In this document: one piece after another, positions 47,700-56,699 of the stretch | Numbering within the stretch: the first letter of the stretch is position 1 | Layout: every line of letters starts with the position of its first letter | Assembly: GCF_904846695.1 (NCBI RefSeq) | Contig: NZ_CAJHBR010000002.1 | Span: 124,001-188,000 of the forward strand | Direction of reading: 5' to 3' | Origin: Psychrobacter urativorans | Lineage (GTDB): Bacteria > Pseudomonadota > Gammaproteobacteria > Pseudomonadales > Moraxellaceae | Length of the DNA stretch: 64,000 nucleotides | Notes under the pieces: model-generated | Told to the model about the DNA's origin: nothing | Databases searched by the model: none | The model's input: only the letters and a program-made list of their open reading frames with translations | Position numbers and translations under genes: made by a program

Positions 47700-47822
47700 A
47701 TGAGTAAAACACAAGACAGTAAAAAGAATGTCAAAAAGAAGCCGTTACTGACTGCAAAAGAGAAAAAAGCGGCTAAGCAAGCCAAGAAAGAAGATAGCGG
47801 TAGCATTCTAGGCAAACATTAA
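47700..47822 (+). CDS. Small Lys-rich protein, 40 residues
   Basis: A 40-residue frame from ATG at 47700 to TAA, with TAGGA 8-9 nt upstream. The product is very basic and hydrophilic: about 14 Lys, with segments KKNVKKKPLLTAKEKKAAKQ and a Gly/Ser end. No membrane segment. The low complexity and strong basic charge suggest a nucleic-acid- or ribosome-associated protein, but no family is recognised. It is isolated on the plus strand among minus-strand genes. Confidence 0.6.
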   Translation: MSKTQDSKKNVKKKPLLTAKEKKAAKQAKKEDSGSILGKH

Positions 47823-47948
47823 TCCAAGCTGTGCTAAAGCGCTACCTTAGCTGCTTTAGCCCAACTCAGCTGTAATTAGTGGTTTTCATTAAAAGCACTT
47901 ATCAGTGAGCCTTTAGCTTTAATAACTTATAGCTTTACTAACTTATAG

Positions 47949-48281
47949 CTAAGAGCTGCGGGGTGCAAACATAATGATAGCCATGCCTAATAGAGCAACA
48001 ACAGATCCAACGATATCCCACATCGATGGTCGAATACCATTAACCGCCCATAACCACATAATAGCTGTAGCAATATATACCCCACCGTAAGCAGCATAAA
48101 CTCTGCCAACAGCCGTTGGATGCAGAGTCAGCAACCACACAAAAGCCATCAAACTCAGCACGCCAGGAATAAGCAGCCAAATGCTTTTACCCTCGCGCAG
48201 CCAAAGATAAGGTAAGTAGCAGCCAACAATTTCTGCTAGTGCGGTCAAAAAGAAAAGACTAAGGGTTTTTAACTCAGGCAC
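47949..48281 (-). CDS. YnfA-family small membrane protein
   Basis: A 110-residue protein with four membrane helices and the YnfA/UPF0060 pattern: [17 protein letters not shown] near residues 16-32, [12 protein letters not shown] near 59-70 and [15 protein letters not shown] at the end. The family is related to small multidrug resistance transporters, with weak evidence for drug efflux. It lies 12 bp after the PhzF-like gene, so the two are probably co-transcribed. Confidence 0.9.
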   Translation of the reverse strand: MPELKTLSLFFLTALAEIVGCYLPYLWLREGKSIWLLIPGVLSLMAFVWLLTLHPTAVGRVYAAYGGVYIATAIMWLWAVNGIRPSMWDIVGSVVALLGMAIIMFAPRSS

Positions 48282-48293
48282 TACATCTTCCTT

Positions 48294-49121
48294 TTAAACG
48301 CTAATGATACCAGTCATATATTGCACCGCATTACCAGAGATAAGCACTCTATCCCCTACTACTACACAGTGTAAAACCCCACCTCGACTTGAGGCTTGAT
48401 AAGCCATCAGCTCATTTTTACCTAAGCGCTCTGCCCAAAGTGGGGCTAACCCCGTATGAATTGATCCGGTCACTGGGTCTTCACTAGCCGTAGCTAACAC
48501 AAAATATCTAGAGATAAAATCGTATTTATCAAAAATTTTGCAGTCCGCCAGACAAGTCACAACCAACTTTAATGGTGCAAGCTGCTTTAAGGACTGATTA
48601 TCAAGAACTACAGACAGTACATCAGACTCAGCGTTGTAAATAACAAAATAGGCTTGCAAGTTACGATAGACTTCAACAGGAGCGATCGATAGACCCGCTA
48701 ATAAGCTCTCAGGAATATCTTTAATCCTTTCAGGTTTAGTATTTGGAAAATCCATTTGTATTTTGCCAGTTGCTGTCTGGACAATAGTCAATACTCCAAC
48801 CGCTTTGGCTGACAGACTTATGCTGGTTAAACTAGGATATTTACTAAACAATACAAAAGCTGATGCCAAGGTCGCATGACCACAAAAATCAACCTCAGTC
48901 AGGGGTGAGAACCAGCGGATATAATAAGCAGCCGTGTCTTCAGAGCTTAAATATTCTGAATGACTCGCTACTAAAAAGGCGGTTTCAGCTAAGTTATTCT
49001 CCATAGCTATAGACTGCATTAGCTCAGCGCTCAGCCAATTGTCAGTAATAATCACTGCCGCAGAATTACCTTTAAAAATACTATCAGTGAAGGCGTCAAT
49101 GACGTTGATTTCGAGTTGCAT
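48294..49121 (-). CDS. PhzF-family isomerase-like protein
   Basis: The 275-residue protein starts with the family pattern QLEINVIDAFTDSIFKGNSAAV, has NNLAETAFLV with the catalytic Glu near 45, DFCGHATLASA near 75, and a C-terminal EDPVTGSIHTGLAP segment. PhzF folds like diaminopimelate epimerase; most members away from phenazine clusters have unknown substrates. No other phenazine gene is present. It lies directly upstream of the YnfA-type gene. Confidence 0.88.
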   Translation of the reverse strand: MQLEINVIDAFTDSIFKGNSAAVIITDNWLSAELMQSIAMENNLAETAFLVASHSEYLSSEDTAAYYIRWFSPLTEVDFCGHATLASAFVLFSKYPSLTSISLSAKAVGVLTIVQTATGKIQMDFPNTKPERIKDIPESLLAGLSIAPVEVYRNLQAYFVIYNAESDVLSVVLDNQSLKQLAPLKLVVTCLADCKIFDKYDFISRYFVLATASEDPVTGSIHTGLAPLWAERLGKNELMAYQASSRGGVLHCVVVGDRVLISGNAVQYMTGIISV

Positions 49122-49233
49122 ATTGATGATTTCCCTTATTTTTATACAGTACTTTTTTTCGGCTTAGTAAACCTCGCTTATCTTAACTAATCCTGTCTAT
49201 CCAGCAGCAGACTCTTAAAGCTTCCAATAGTTA

Positions 49234-49563
49234 TCAATCAACAATAAATAGCTTAGCGCCATTTTTAGTTGAAGAACGATGCGCTATAGTATTATCTGCC
49301 ACTTGATAAGTCATGCCGGTAGTTAAAGTAAAGGTACGACCATCTTTTAATTCCGTATTTAGCTCACCTTCGATACACAACAATATATGGCCTTTATCAC
49401 ACCAGTGATCGGCAAGATAACCGGCTGAATACTCAACCATATGTACATTAATAGTGTCAAAATCCAGAGTTTTCCAGTAGCCTACCCCTGTTTCACCTTT
49501 GACTTCGACAGCGGGTACTTGGGTCCAATCGGTAGTAGCAAAAGGTATGTTTTTCATATCCAT
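49234..49563 (-). CDS. DHCW-motif cupin
   Basis: A 109-residue single cupin with the DHWCDKGHIL segment near residues 51-60, a G-rich turn and a HRS segment near 96, matching the small DHCW-motif cupin group. Start ATG at 49563 follows AGGAG by about 8 nt. Substrate and reaction are unknown; the His, Asp and Cys around residue 52-60 could bind metal. Confidence 0.78.
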   Translation of the reverse strand: MDMKNIPFATTDWTQVPAVEVKGETGVGYWKTLDFDTINVHMVEYSAGYLADHWCDKGHILLCIEGELNTELKDGRTFTLTTGMTYQVADNTIAHRSSTKNGAKLFIVD

Positions 49564-49658
49564 GACATTATCTCCTGATTTAATTATTTAATGAATTTGC
49601 TAGTAAGCTGGGAAGGTTGTAGACATCCATTACCTTTAACCAATAGCTACTGTCTGTA

Positions 49659-50252
49659 TTAAACCAATCCATCATCAAGCAGCCAACCCGCTTGCACCGC
49701 TGAATTAATATTAGCAAGCATCCAACAGTGAATCTCAGGAAAATCCTCAGCTATAAAGCCATGAGCTTGTAGTACTTGCGATTTCTTCACCCCTTGCTCA
49801 CGCCAAGTCTTGCCTTCACTATTGATATTATGTAAAAAAGGCAATAACCTATCGACCACTTTTAGCAGTTTAGTCTCTAAGCTATCGCCAGTCTCTTGCT
49901 CCTCCCATAACTCACAAAGATCACCAACCCCATTGCCTAGATGGCTCTGAAGACGTTTAACCCCTTCTCGTTCAGCATTATGAGCTGTGCTTCTATTAGT
50001 GTCGTAGAGAAACGTATCACCCGCATCAATCTCACCTAAATCATGGATGAGTGCCAGCTTTAGGAGCTTTTCTTCTGATACCTCAAGCTTAAAGCTTCTA
50101 CATATCGACCAGCAAGCCATCGCTAAATGCCATGAGTGCTCAGCTGAGTTTTCAACACGCAATCCACCATCAATATAAGTACGGCGATTAATAAGCTTTA
50201 GTGCATCCAGCTCAAGTAAGTATTCGGTGATTGCGGTTAAATCGTTTGGCAA
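49659..50252 (-). CDS. HD-domain hydrolase, HDDC2/YfbR-like
   Basis: The 197-residue protein has the HD-domain metal motif: ENSAEHSWHLA (first His) near residue 33, HDLGEIDAGDTF (HD) near 70, and a later Asp in KVVDRLLP. This pattern is shared with 5'-deoxynucleotidases YfbR and HDDC2. It probably removes phosphate from a nucleotide; the exact substrate is unknown. It lies 95 bp upstream of the cupin gene on the same strand. Confidence 0.82.
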   Translation of the reverse strand: MPNDLTAITEYLLELDALKLINRRTYIDGGLRVENSAEHSWHLAMACWSICRSFKLEVSEEKLLKLALIHDLGEIDAGDTFLYDTNRSTAHNAEREGVKRLQSHLGNGVGDLCELWEEQETGDSLETKLLKVVDRLLPFLHNINSEGKTWREQGVKKSQVLQAHGFIAEDFPEIHCWMLANINSAVQAGWLLDDGLV

Positions 50253-50408
50253 AGTAAGCTCCTTAATTTATTAGCCTGTTGTAGTTATCTATTATGGCAT
50301 GCTACTGTATTTGATTGATTTGAGTGATTTGTGTAGGAAGGAAGGCTGAACATGATGCACAGCCTATTAACTATTTTTTCTTATTAACCTTCTACAATAG
50401 TAGTGAGA

Positions 50409-51035
50409 TCACTTATCAAATTTGACGTTTTGAAGAACAGTTTCACCGCGACTATTAATGACAAACTTCTCAATGATAACGACACACTTTCGACCGAACA
50501 CACCTGTTAAACGATAGTTGCTGTTCGCTTCAGGGTTAAATGTGCCCTCTACACTACAAGTACTAAAACTGTCTCTACCTCTAAATCTAATGGCAAAGGG
50601 CTGATTGGGAGCAATGTACCTTTCTGTCACTGTAAAATTCGGAGAAGTGCTAGCAGTCAGACTATAAAGACGTTTTTCTTCGACGGTAGGCTTAGGCATA
50701 TTTAAATTATTTTCATAGATAAATAATTTCTCTTTATCGGTATAAGGGAGAATTGATAGTTTTGCTAATCCTTTAGGATTTAAAGATCCATTCATTGCTA
50801 ACACTCCGCCTGCACCTGATTTTTTCGAGCTACGGTATTCTTTAGAGTTTGGTGTAACACTAAACTCACCACCCCAATCGGTAACTATCTGAAGCTTAGT
50901 TGATGAGCTCTCAGGTAACTGAGCAACATACATATTATCTGTTATAAGATTTACGGATTCTTGCATAGTTTGACAACCAGACAAGGCTGCACTCATTACT
51001 CCTACTGCAGCTATACCAATCAATACATTTTTCAT
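50409..51035 (-). CDS. Hypothetical lipoprotein
   Basis: A 208-residue protein with a lipoprotein signal (VLIGIAAVGVMSAALSGC, lipobox LSGC near residue 21). The mature part is mostly beta-strand-like with two Cys (TCSVEGTF and RKCVVIIE) that could form a disulfide, and contains RSSKKSGAGG and TVTERYIAPN. I recognise no family. It stands alone with 297 bp upstream. Confidence 0.72.
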   Translation of the reverse strand: MKNVLIGIAAVGVMSAALSGCQTMQESVNLITDNMYVAQLPESSSTKLQIVTDWGGEFSVTPNSKEYRSSKKSGAGGVLAMNGSLNPKGLAKLSILPYTDKEKLFIYENNLNMPKPTVEEKRLYSLTASTSPNFTVTERYIAPNQPFAIRFRGRDSFSTCSVEGTFNPEANSNYRLTGVFGRKCVVIIEKFVINSRGETVLQNVKFDK

Positions 51036-51332
51036 ATGTTTCCTTAAAATAATAATCTCAATTAATCGCTAAGTATTTACAAACTACTAACTTTAGTTTG
51101 ATATTGCATATTGTACTAATTATTAAACAAATACCATATATTTGAGATACTTAGTGAGCTAAATATGAGCATAGAAACCTTGAGGTGAGTAAAAATCATA
51201 AATGATGTACTTTAACCAATAGCTCGCTTAGTTTTCTATAAGAATACAACCACGATAGATATCAATAAATGCGCGAGGTCACTGCTAGCCCCGACAGTAG
51301 CGGCTATCCTACTCATTATCTAGTTACCCCTA

Positions 51333-53621
51333 TTACTCCTTACCCACTATAGGCGTAGCCGTCGTCAATGCTTCATCGCTCTGCACAGGAGCAGTCAAAA
51401 AATTCAGATAAGCTTGGTATTGCTCAAGCACATCATCGATGACTTGCTGCTTATTTAATCCGGTTAAATCGTAGCCACCCGAACCTGTTTGAGTAGTGAC
51501 CTCAAGTCGATAATACACATCGCTATCAGCGGCCATTTTGCCACTAAAAGTAGGCGCTGGAGTCTTAACCATAGACACTTGATAATAAAATTCGTTCATA
51601 GCAGCCGTCGATAACCGTAGTAACGGCCCCGAGGCGGCGATAATATTAGTATTACCAACAAAAGCCGTTGCGCTTGCCGCATTCTTATCATGATCGGCAT
51701 TGATACGCTCCACATCATAGCCTTGACGGCGGAACTCATTGGCGACATCATCGAGCGCTGGGCGTACAGTACGCTCCAAGAACTTGATCGACTCACGTTT
51801 AGATGGATAAGTCAGCATCTGCCCCAAACGCTGCGTCCATGAGCGCTCTGGTATATGACCACCACTAGGTGCAATCGAAGGACGGCGTAACACCTTACCC
51901 TCGCTCTCGGCTTGCTCTATTTTTAGCGCTTTATAGAAGGAGAACATCACTAGGTAAACGATGATAGTCACCGGCAGCGCAAAGATAAGAGTCGCATACT
52001 CCATAGTAATAACACCACCAGCTAACAGCATTGAGATAGTCAAAACCGCCGTCAGTACTGCCCAAAAGATACGCAGCCATTTCGGACCATCCTCGCTTGG
52101 GTCTGGAATAGAGGCGGAGAAATTCGACATCACCATTGCCCCTGAGTTGGCGCTAGTAATATAAAACAGTAATCCTGAAAAAGTCGCTAATATAACTAAG
52201 AACTTCGCGCCGGGGAACATCTCAAGCAAGGCATACCAGCCACGCTCAGGGCTTTGAATAGCCAGTTCGGCAAAGGCAGTATTACCTTGTAATACTTCAT
52301 AAAGGGCTGAATTACCGAAGAAGGACACAATAATAAAATCACATAATACTGGCACAGTAATAGCAGCGATGACGAACTCACGTAAAGTACGGCCACGGGA
52401 AATACGGGCCAAAAACACGCCAACGAACGGCCCCCAAGCCAACCAAAACGCCCAAAAGAATAAAGTCCAAATGCCCATCCATTCGCTACTACCAGGCACG
52501 TAAGCAAAGGTTTTAAACATCCACGCAGGCAAAGTGACAAAGAATTGACCTAAGTTTTCAACCAGCGCATTCAATAAGAAAGCGGTTTGGCCGGCGATGA
52601 GAATAAAAGCCATCATCGCCACTGCGCTCCATAGATTCAGCTCAGATATCCAGCGAATACCACGATCTACGCCTGAAGTAGTCGCCAAGATAGTCAAGAC
52701 CACCGCCCCGATAACCAAGGCAATCTGTAAGGTGAGTCCCTCCTCTAGCCCAAAGATCTTTGAGAAGCCGACGTTTAGTAAGACTACCCCGATACCCATA
52801 GTAGTGGCGACGCCAAACACGGTACCGACTAAGGCTAAAATACTAATACCGTGACCGATTGGGCCATTGACACGTTTGCCAAACAGCGGATAGAGCGCCG
52901 CTCGAATCGATAACGGCATATCCCAGCGATAGGCAAAGTAGCCCATTGCCATGCCCAGTAATGCATATACCGCCTAGCCAGCGATACCGTAATGGAACAT
53001 GGTCCAAACTACAGCGTTTTGCATAGCATCAGCGCTGGCGCTATCACCTGCTGGCGGCGTTAAATACTGGACTACAGGACCAGTTACTGAGAAGAACAGC
53101 AAATCAATGCCTACCCCAGCAGCGAATAGCATCGCCACCCAAGTCCCTAGCTTATATTGCGGACGTGAATCATCAGGCCCGAGGCGTATGCTACCAGCTT
53201 TGGATAAAGCTACCCAAAGTACAAAGCCTGTGACTAATACCATAGTAATCACATAGTACCAACCCAAGTTAGTTGCAATCCAATCCACTACTATTTGCAT
53301 CGTAGTATGTGCCCCTTCAGGCATAATAATGGCCCAAATTGAGAAGGCAACAATAACTAGCGAGGAGAGGATTAACACGCTCCAGTTAATATGAGCGACA
53401 GCATTTTTGGATAACTCTTGCGCCCCTTTTTTTAAATCACTGCGCGAGATGGGTCTTTCACCATGAAGACTTTTAGGTTGACGTTGCGAGCCCCCAAACT
53501 GACTGCGCTCAAATGGGGCTTGTGCGCTTTTGCTGTGCTCATTTGGTAATGGCTCGTTTAATGGATGCTCGCTTGCTAGGTCATCTTTGGAAGAGTTATC
53601 GTGGTTTACTTCGTTGCTCAT
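51333..53621 (-). pseudogene. BCCT-family transporter with internal amber codon
   Basis: Two in-frame minus-strand segments (53621-52977 and 52973-51333) would encode one 762-residue BCCT transporter except for a TAG at 52974-52976. The flanking residues HYGIAG and AVYALLGMAMGYFAYR fit the family, which normally has Trp at this spot, so a single TGG to TAG change explains it. The rest is intact: GVGIDLLFFSV, the BCCT signature WAFWLAWGPFVGVFLARISRGRT, and a C-terminal cytoplasmic domain of about 190 residues as in choline transporter BetT. It is probably a recent nonsense mutation, a sequencing error or a read-through gene; a 539-residue C-terminal fragment from ATG 52952 lacks the first helices. 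Confidence 0.88.
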
Positions 53622-53881
53622 GTCTGTACATTCCTTACACTTTACTTATAGGGCATAAGTGAGTGCAGTTTTAGAAGGCAGGATATTTTGGGAGAAAATG
53701 ATGAGCGCATAGTATCATAGTCTAGCGCATAAACATTATTGGCAAGGATGAGCCGCTCATCAGCGCATCGCTATGGATAAGGCTTTAAGATAATGCTGAT
53801 AAGATAAGTAATAGCTAGAGTTTAGAGCAGTAGAGGTACTTTTTATTAAGCGTTTATTTTGAGAAAAACTGGCTACAGCCA

Positions 53882-54790
53882 TCAGGGCTCACATTTGACT
53901 TTGTTAAATTGCCAACTCATAGCCCCTGTCTTTTTCGCTACTAACATATCGCTCGCCGATAAGAATAAAACCCCTTCGATATTTTCAAAATCTTTACCTG
54001 TGCAAGTATGATAGCTGTAGAAATCAATGTTTACCGCAAAGGCTTGAACCATAACGTCGCTATACTTAGATATTCGGCCTACGGCTAACAAACACAGCAT
54101 CACAGTAAGGGCAAAGAGTACACCTGATAATAATTTACTAGGTAGTTTTTTAGTCGATTGATTAGTAGCGCTTGTAGCATCAATATTGCCATTACTAACA
54201 TTATGACTAGTAGCATTACCATTACTAACAGCACTGTTATCTGCGCTGCTAGGCGCTTGGTTGTCAGAATCTCGATATAAAAAGTACAAGCCTATAGCGA
54301 TAAAATAACCACTTAATAAAGTGATAATACTGTATTTAAAAAACTCGATAGCGGTCAGTAGCGTTGAGGTCAAGGCTAAATTACTAGGATTGACTTGGAA
54401 TATCCTGTTAATCTCGCCTGTTGCCCACAAATAGGACGATACGCTCATCAACGCCACTAATAAATAGATAATAATTTGGCCACAAACGCTGTTTTTTAGG
54501 TATCGATAAACGATGTTTTCGATAGCGATCATGATTAGCATGATAAACAGTACTGCAGCGATCATACCAACGATTAAATAGCTGATATAGAGTGGCCGAT
54601 TAAGCGCATTGGCTAACAACAAGGCTAAAGCCAAAGCTATCAAGATAATTGCAAATTTGGCAAAAATCTGTGTAGTGCGTATCAGCCAGTCTCTAATACT
54701 GTTCAGATTAACTTCCTGGTTATCCGCAGCTTTATTATCAGATTTTGTCATAGATAGGGAGTTCGAAATAGGCTGTTGATTGTCAGGCAC
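53882..54790 (-). CDS. Hypothetical membrane protein
   Basis: The 302-residue protein has a polar N-terminus of about 40 residues, four hydrophobic segments (about 43-63, 70-92, 104-121 and 150-170), a Ser/Asn/Thr-rich low-complexity loop (about 178-213), a fifth hydrophobic segment near 220-240 and a soluble C-terminal domain of about 60 residues with CTGKDFENIEGVLFL. I recognise no family. The Cys in HTCTGKD and VKCEP may pair. It is downstream of nothing obvious and separated from the transporter gene by 260 bp. Confidence 0.65.
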   Translation of the reverse strand: MPDNQQPISNSLSMTKSDNKAADNQEVNLNSIRDWLIRTTQIFAKFAIILIALALALLLANALNRPLYISYLIVGMIAAVLFIMLIMIAIENIVYRYLKNSVCGQIIIYLLVALMSVSSYLWATGEINRIFQVNPSNLALTSTLLTAIEFFKYSIITLLSGYFIAIGLYFLYRDSDNQAPSSADNSAVSNGNATSHNVSNGNIDATSATNQSTKKLPSKLLSGVLFALTVMLCLLAVGRISKYSDVMVQAFAVNIDFYSYHTCTGKDFENIEGVLFLSASDMLVAKKTGAMSWQFNKVKCEP

Positions 54791-55167
54791 TGATGATAAC
54801 GACTAAGGGCATCAATCACTAGTCAGATCACCACAAGGATAGAATGCCTTATTGATTGGCAAAGGGGCACCATTAAAAATAGCGAATGGCTTATAGCGCA
54901 GAGCTCTGATATAAAAGTAGAGGCCTTACCTCTATTTATTGGTACATGGTTATTTAGTGGTACATGGTTATTTGTTAATGGTTAATTATTTATCGATATA
55001 GTTATTTGCAGACACATTAGCTTTTTGTGAAACGCTTGATTGAATTTACAATTATTATCGAGCTATTGGAATTTTTGGGATAATGCCTGTCATAAAAAAG
55101 CATCCTATCAAGCCGAAACTTAATAGGATGCTGTTATTTTCTTATCGATAAAATCCAGCAAAATGCT
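54791..55167. other. Spacer with short direct repeat and terminator
   Basis: A 377-bp spacer. GGTACATGGTTATTT occurs twice (54941-54955 and 54959-54973), 18 bp apart. A minus-strand terminator for the dehydrogenase gene lies at 55093-55132. No gene is seen. Confidence 0.6.
55093..55132 (-). terminator. Terminator of the dehydrogenase gene
   Basis: A 10-bp stem (55099-55108 with 55123-55132) with a 14-nt loop is followed on the minus strand by six T. It lies 36 bp past the stop codon. Confidence 0.85.
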
Positions 55168-56451
55168 CTAGATATCGAACTCTAGTGCTCTATCGCCATC
55201 AGCATCTTGAATACGCGTTGGCAAGCCAATTTTATTTAGCAAATTAATAAATGGCTTAGCATCGAGCTCTTCGACGTTGACCATCTTGCCTGCATCCCAC
55301 TCGCCAGTAGCAACCAACATAGCCGCAGCGACCGGTGGCACGCCAGCGGTATAAGAGATGCCTTGACTACCCATAGCCTCAAACGCTTCTTTATGATCAG
55401 AGATATTATAGATAAATAATTCGCTATCGACGCCGTCTTTTTTGCCTTTAACTTTATCACCAATACAAGTCTTACCCGTATAGTTGGCAGCTAATGAGCT
55501 TGGGTCTGGTAGCACCGCTTTGACGACTTTTAACGGAATAACTTCTAAGCCTTCAGCGGTAGTCACTGGCTGCTCAGATAATAAGCCTAGGCTTTGTAGC
55601 ACGGTGAAAACATTGATGTAATGCTCACCAAAGCCCATCCAAAAGCGAATGTTTGGCACATCTAAATTAGCCGATAACGAATGGATCTCGTCATGACCGC
55701 TGAGGTAACTGTTCTGCATGCCAACTACCGGTAGATCATCGGTACGCTTGACTTCGAACATCTTATTCGACTGCCACTTACTGTCCTGCCATGAATAAAC
55801 CGTACCAGTGAACTCACGGAAATTGATTTCAGGATCGAAGTTGGTAGCGAAGTATTTACCGTGGCTGCCAGCGTTAATATCGATAATATCAATATCAGTT
55901 ACTGACCCTGCATCCATCATGTCATAGCCAAGACGAGCATAAGCATTGACCATACCAGGATCAAAACCTGCGCCTAAGATGGCAGTGATATTATTATCCG
56001 CACAACGCTGTTTACGCTGCCACTCATAGTTATTGTACCAAGGCGGCGTCTCGCAGATCTTACGGGGGTCTTCGTGAATAGCGGTATCGATATAAGCCAC
56101 GCCAGTCTCAATACAAGCTTCTAATACGCTCATATTCAAAAATGGTGAGCCGACATTGATGACGATTTGGATATTAATATCTTTTATCAGGGTCATTAAT
56201 GCTTGAGTATCGAGCGCATCGATTTGATGGGTGTGCAAAGTTGCAGGCTGCTTAAAGCTGTTTTTATCCTGTACGCTTTGGGCGATAGCAGTACACTTAT
56301 CTAAAGTACGTGATGCGATATGAATCGCACCGAGCACATCGTTATGCATCGCACATTTATGAGCGACTACTTGAGCGACGCCGCCAGCACCGATGATAAG
56401 AACATCTTTTTTGGCTTGCTTAGTGTTTTTGTTATGTTGAGTTGTGTTCAA
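55168..56451 (-). CDS. Carboxynorspermidine/carboxyspermidine dehydrogenase-like (saccharopine dehydrogenase family)
   Basis: The protein (about 427 residues) has the Rossmann motif VLIIGAGGVAQVVAHKCA, ASRTLDKC, GAGFDPGMVNAYARLG and GYKRTD-type residues of the saccharopine dehydrogenase family, and pairs with a carboxynorspermidine decarboxylase just upstream. This makes carboxy(nor)spermidine from aspartate semialdehyde and a diamine. The TTG at 56451 is chosen because AAAGGAGG (complement of 56461-56468) is 9 nt upstream; an ATG at 56487 and a frame to 56583 give longer N-termini. Product spermidine or norspermidine is not decided by sequence. Confidence 0.85.
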   Translation of the reverse strand: MNTTQHNKNTKQAKKDVLIIGAGGVAQVVAHKCAMHNDVLGAIHIASRTLDKCTAIAQSVQDKNSFKQPATLHTHQIDALDTQALMTLIKDINIQIVINVGSPFLNMSVLEACIETGVAYIDTAIHEDPRKICETPPWYNNYEWQRKQRCADNNITAILGAGFDPGMVNAYARLGYDMMDAGSVTDIDIIDINAGSHGKYFATNFDPEINFREFTGTVYSWQDSKWQSNKMFEVKRTDDLPVVGMQNSYLSGHDEIHSLSANLDVPNIRFWMGFGEHYINVFTVLQSLGLLSEQPVTTAEGLEVIPLKVVKAVLPDPSSLAANYTGKTCIGDKVKGKKDGVDSELFIYNISDHKEAFEAMGSQGISYTAGVPPVAAAMLVATGEWDAGKMVNVEELDAKPFINLLNKIGLPTRIQDADGDRALEFDI

Positions 56452-56699
56452 GGCAACAATCCTCCTTTGTGTCCCTGCCGTCGTCATTGTTATTGACCAA
56501 TCGGAACAGAAACTAGTGAATGATATGCGTGAATTAAAAAGGAAGACCGAGGAAAACCCACGCACCCGATGAACAAAAACCACTGTTTTTGCCCGAGCCG
56601 ATTATAACAATTTTTACTACCCTTTCGGCAATAATTAATAGCTAAATTAAAATAGCCCCATCAACCCTAACTGGCATGCGAACGTCTTAGCATCAATGA

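Noticed and set aside
48294-49121. Phenazine biosynthesis from the PhzF-like gene
   Set aside because: No other phz gene is present; PhzF homologues are widespread with other roles.
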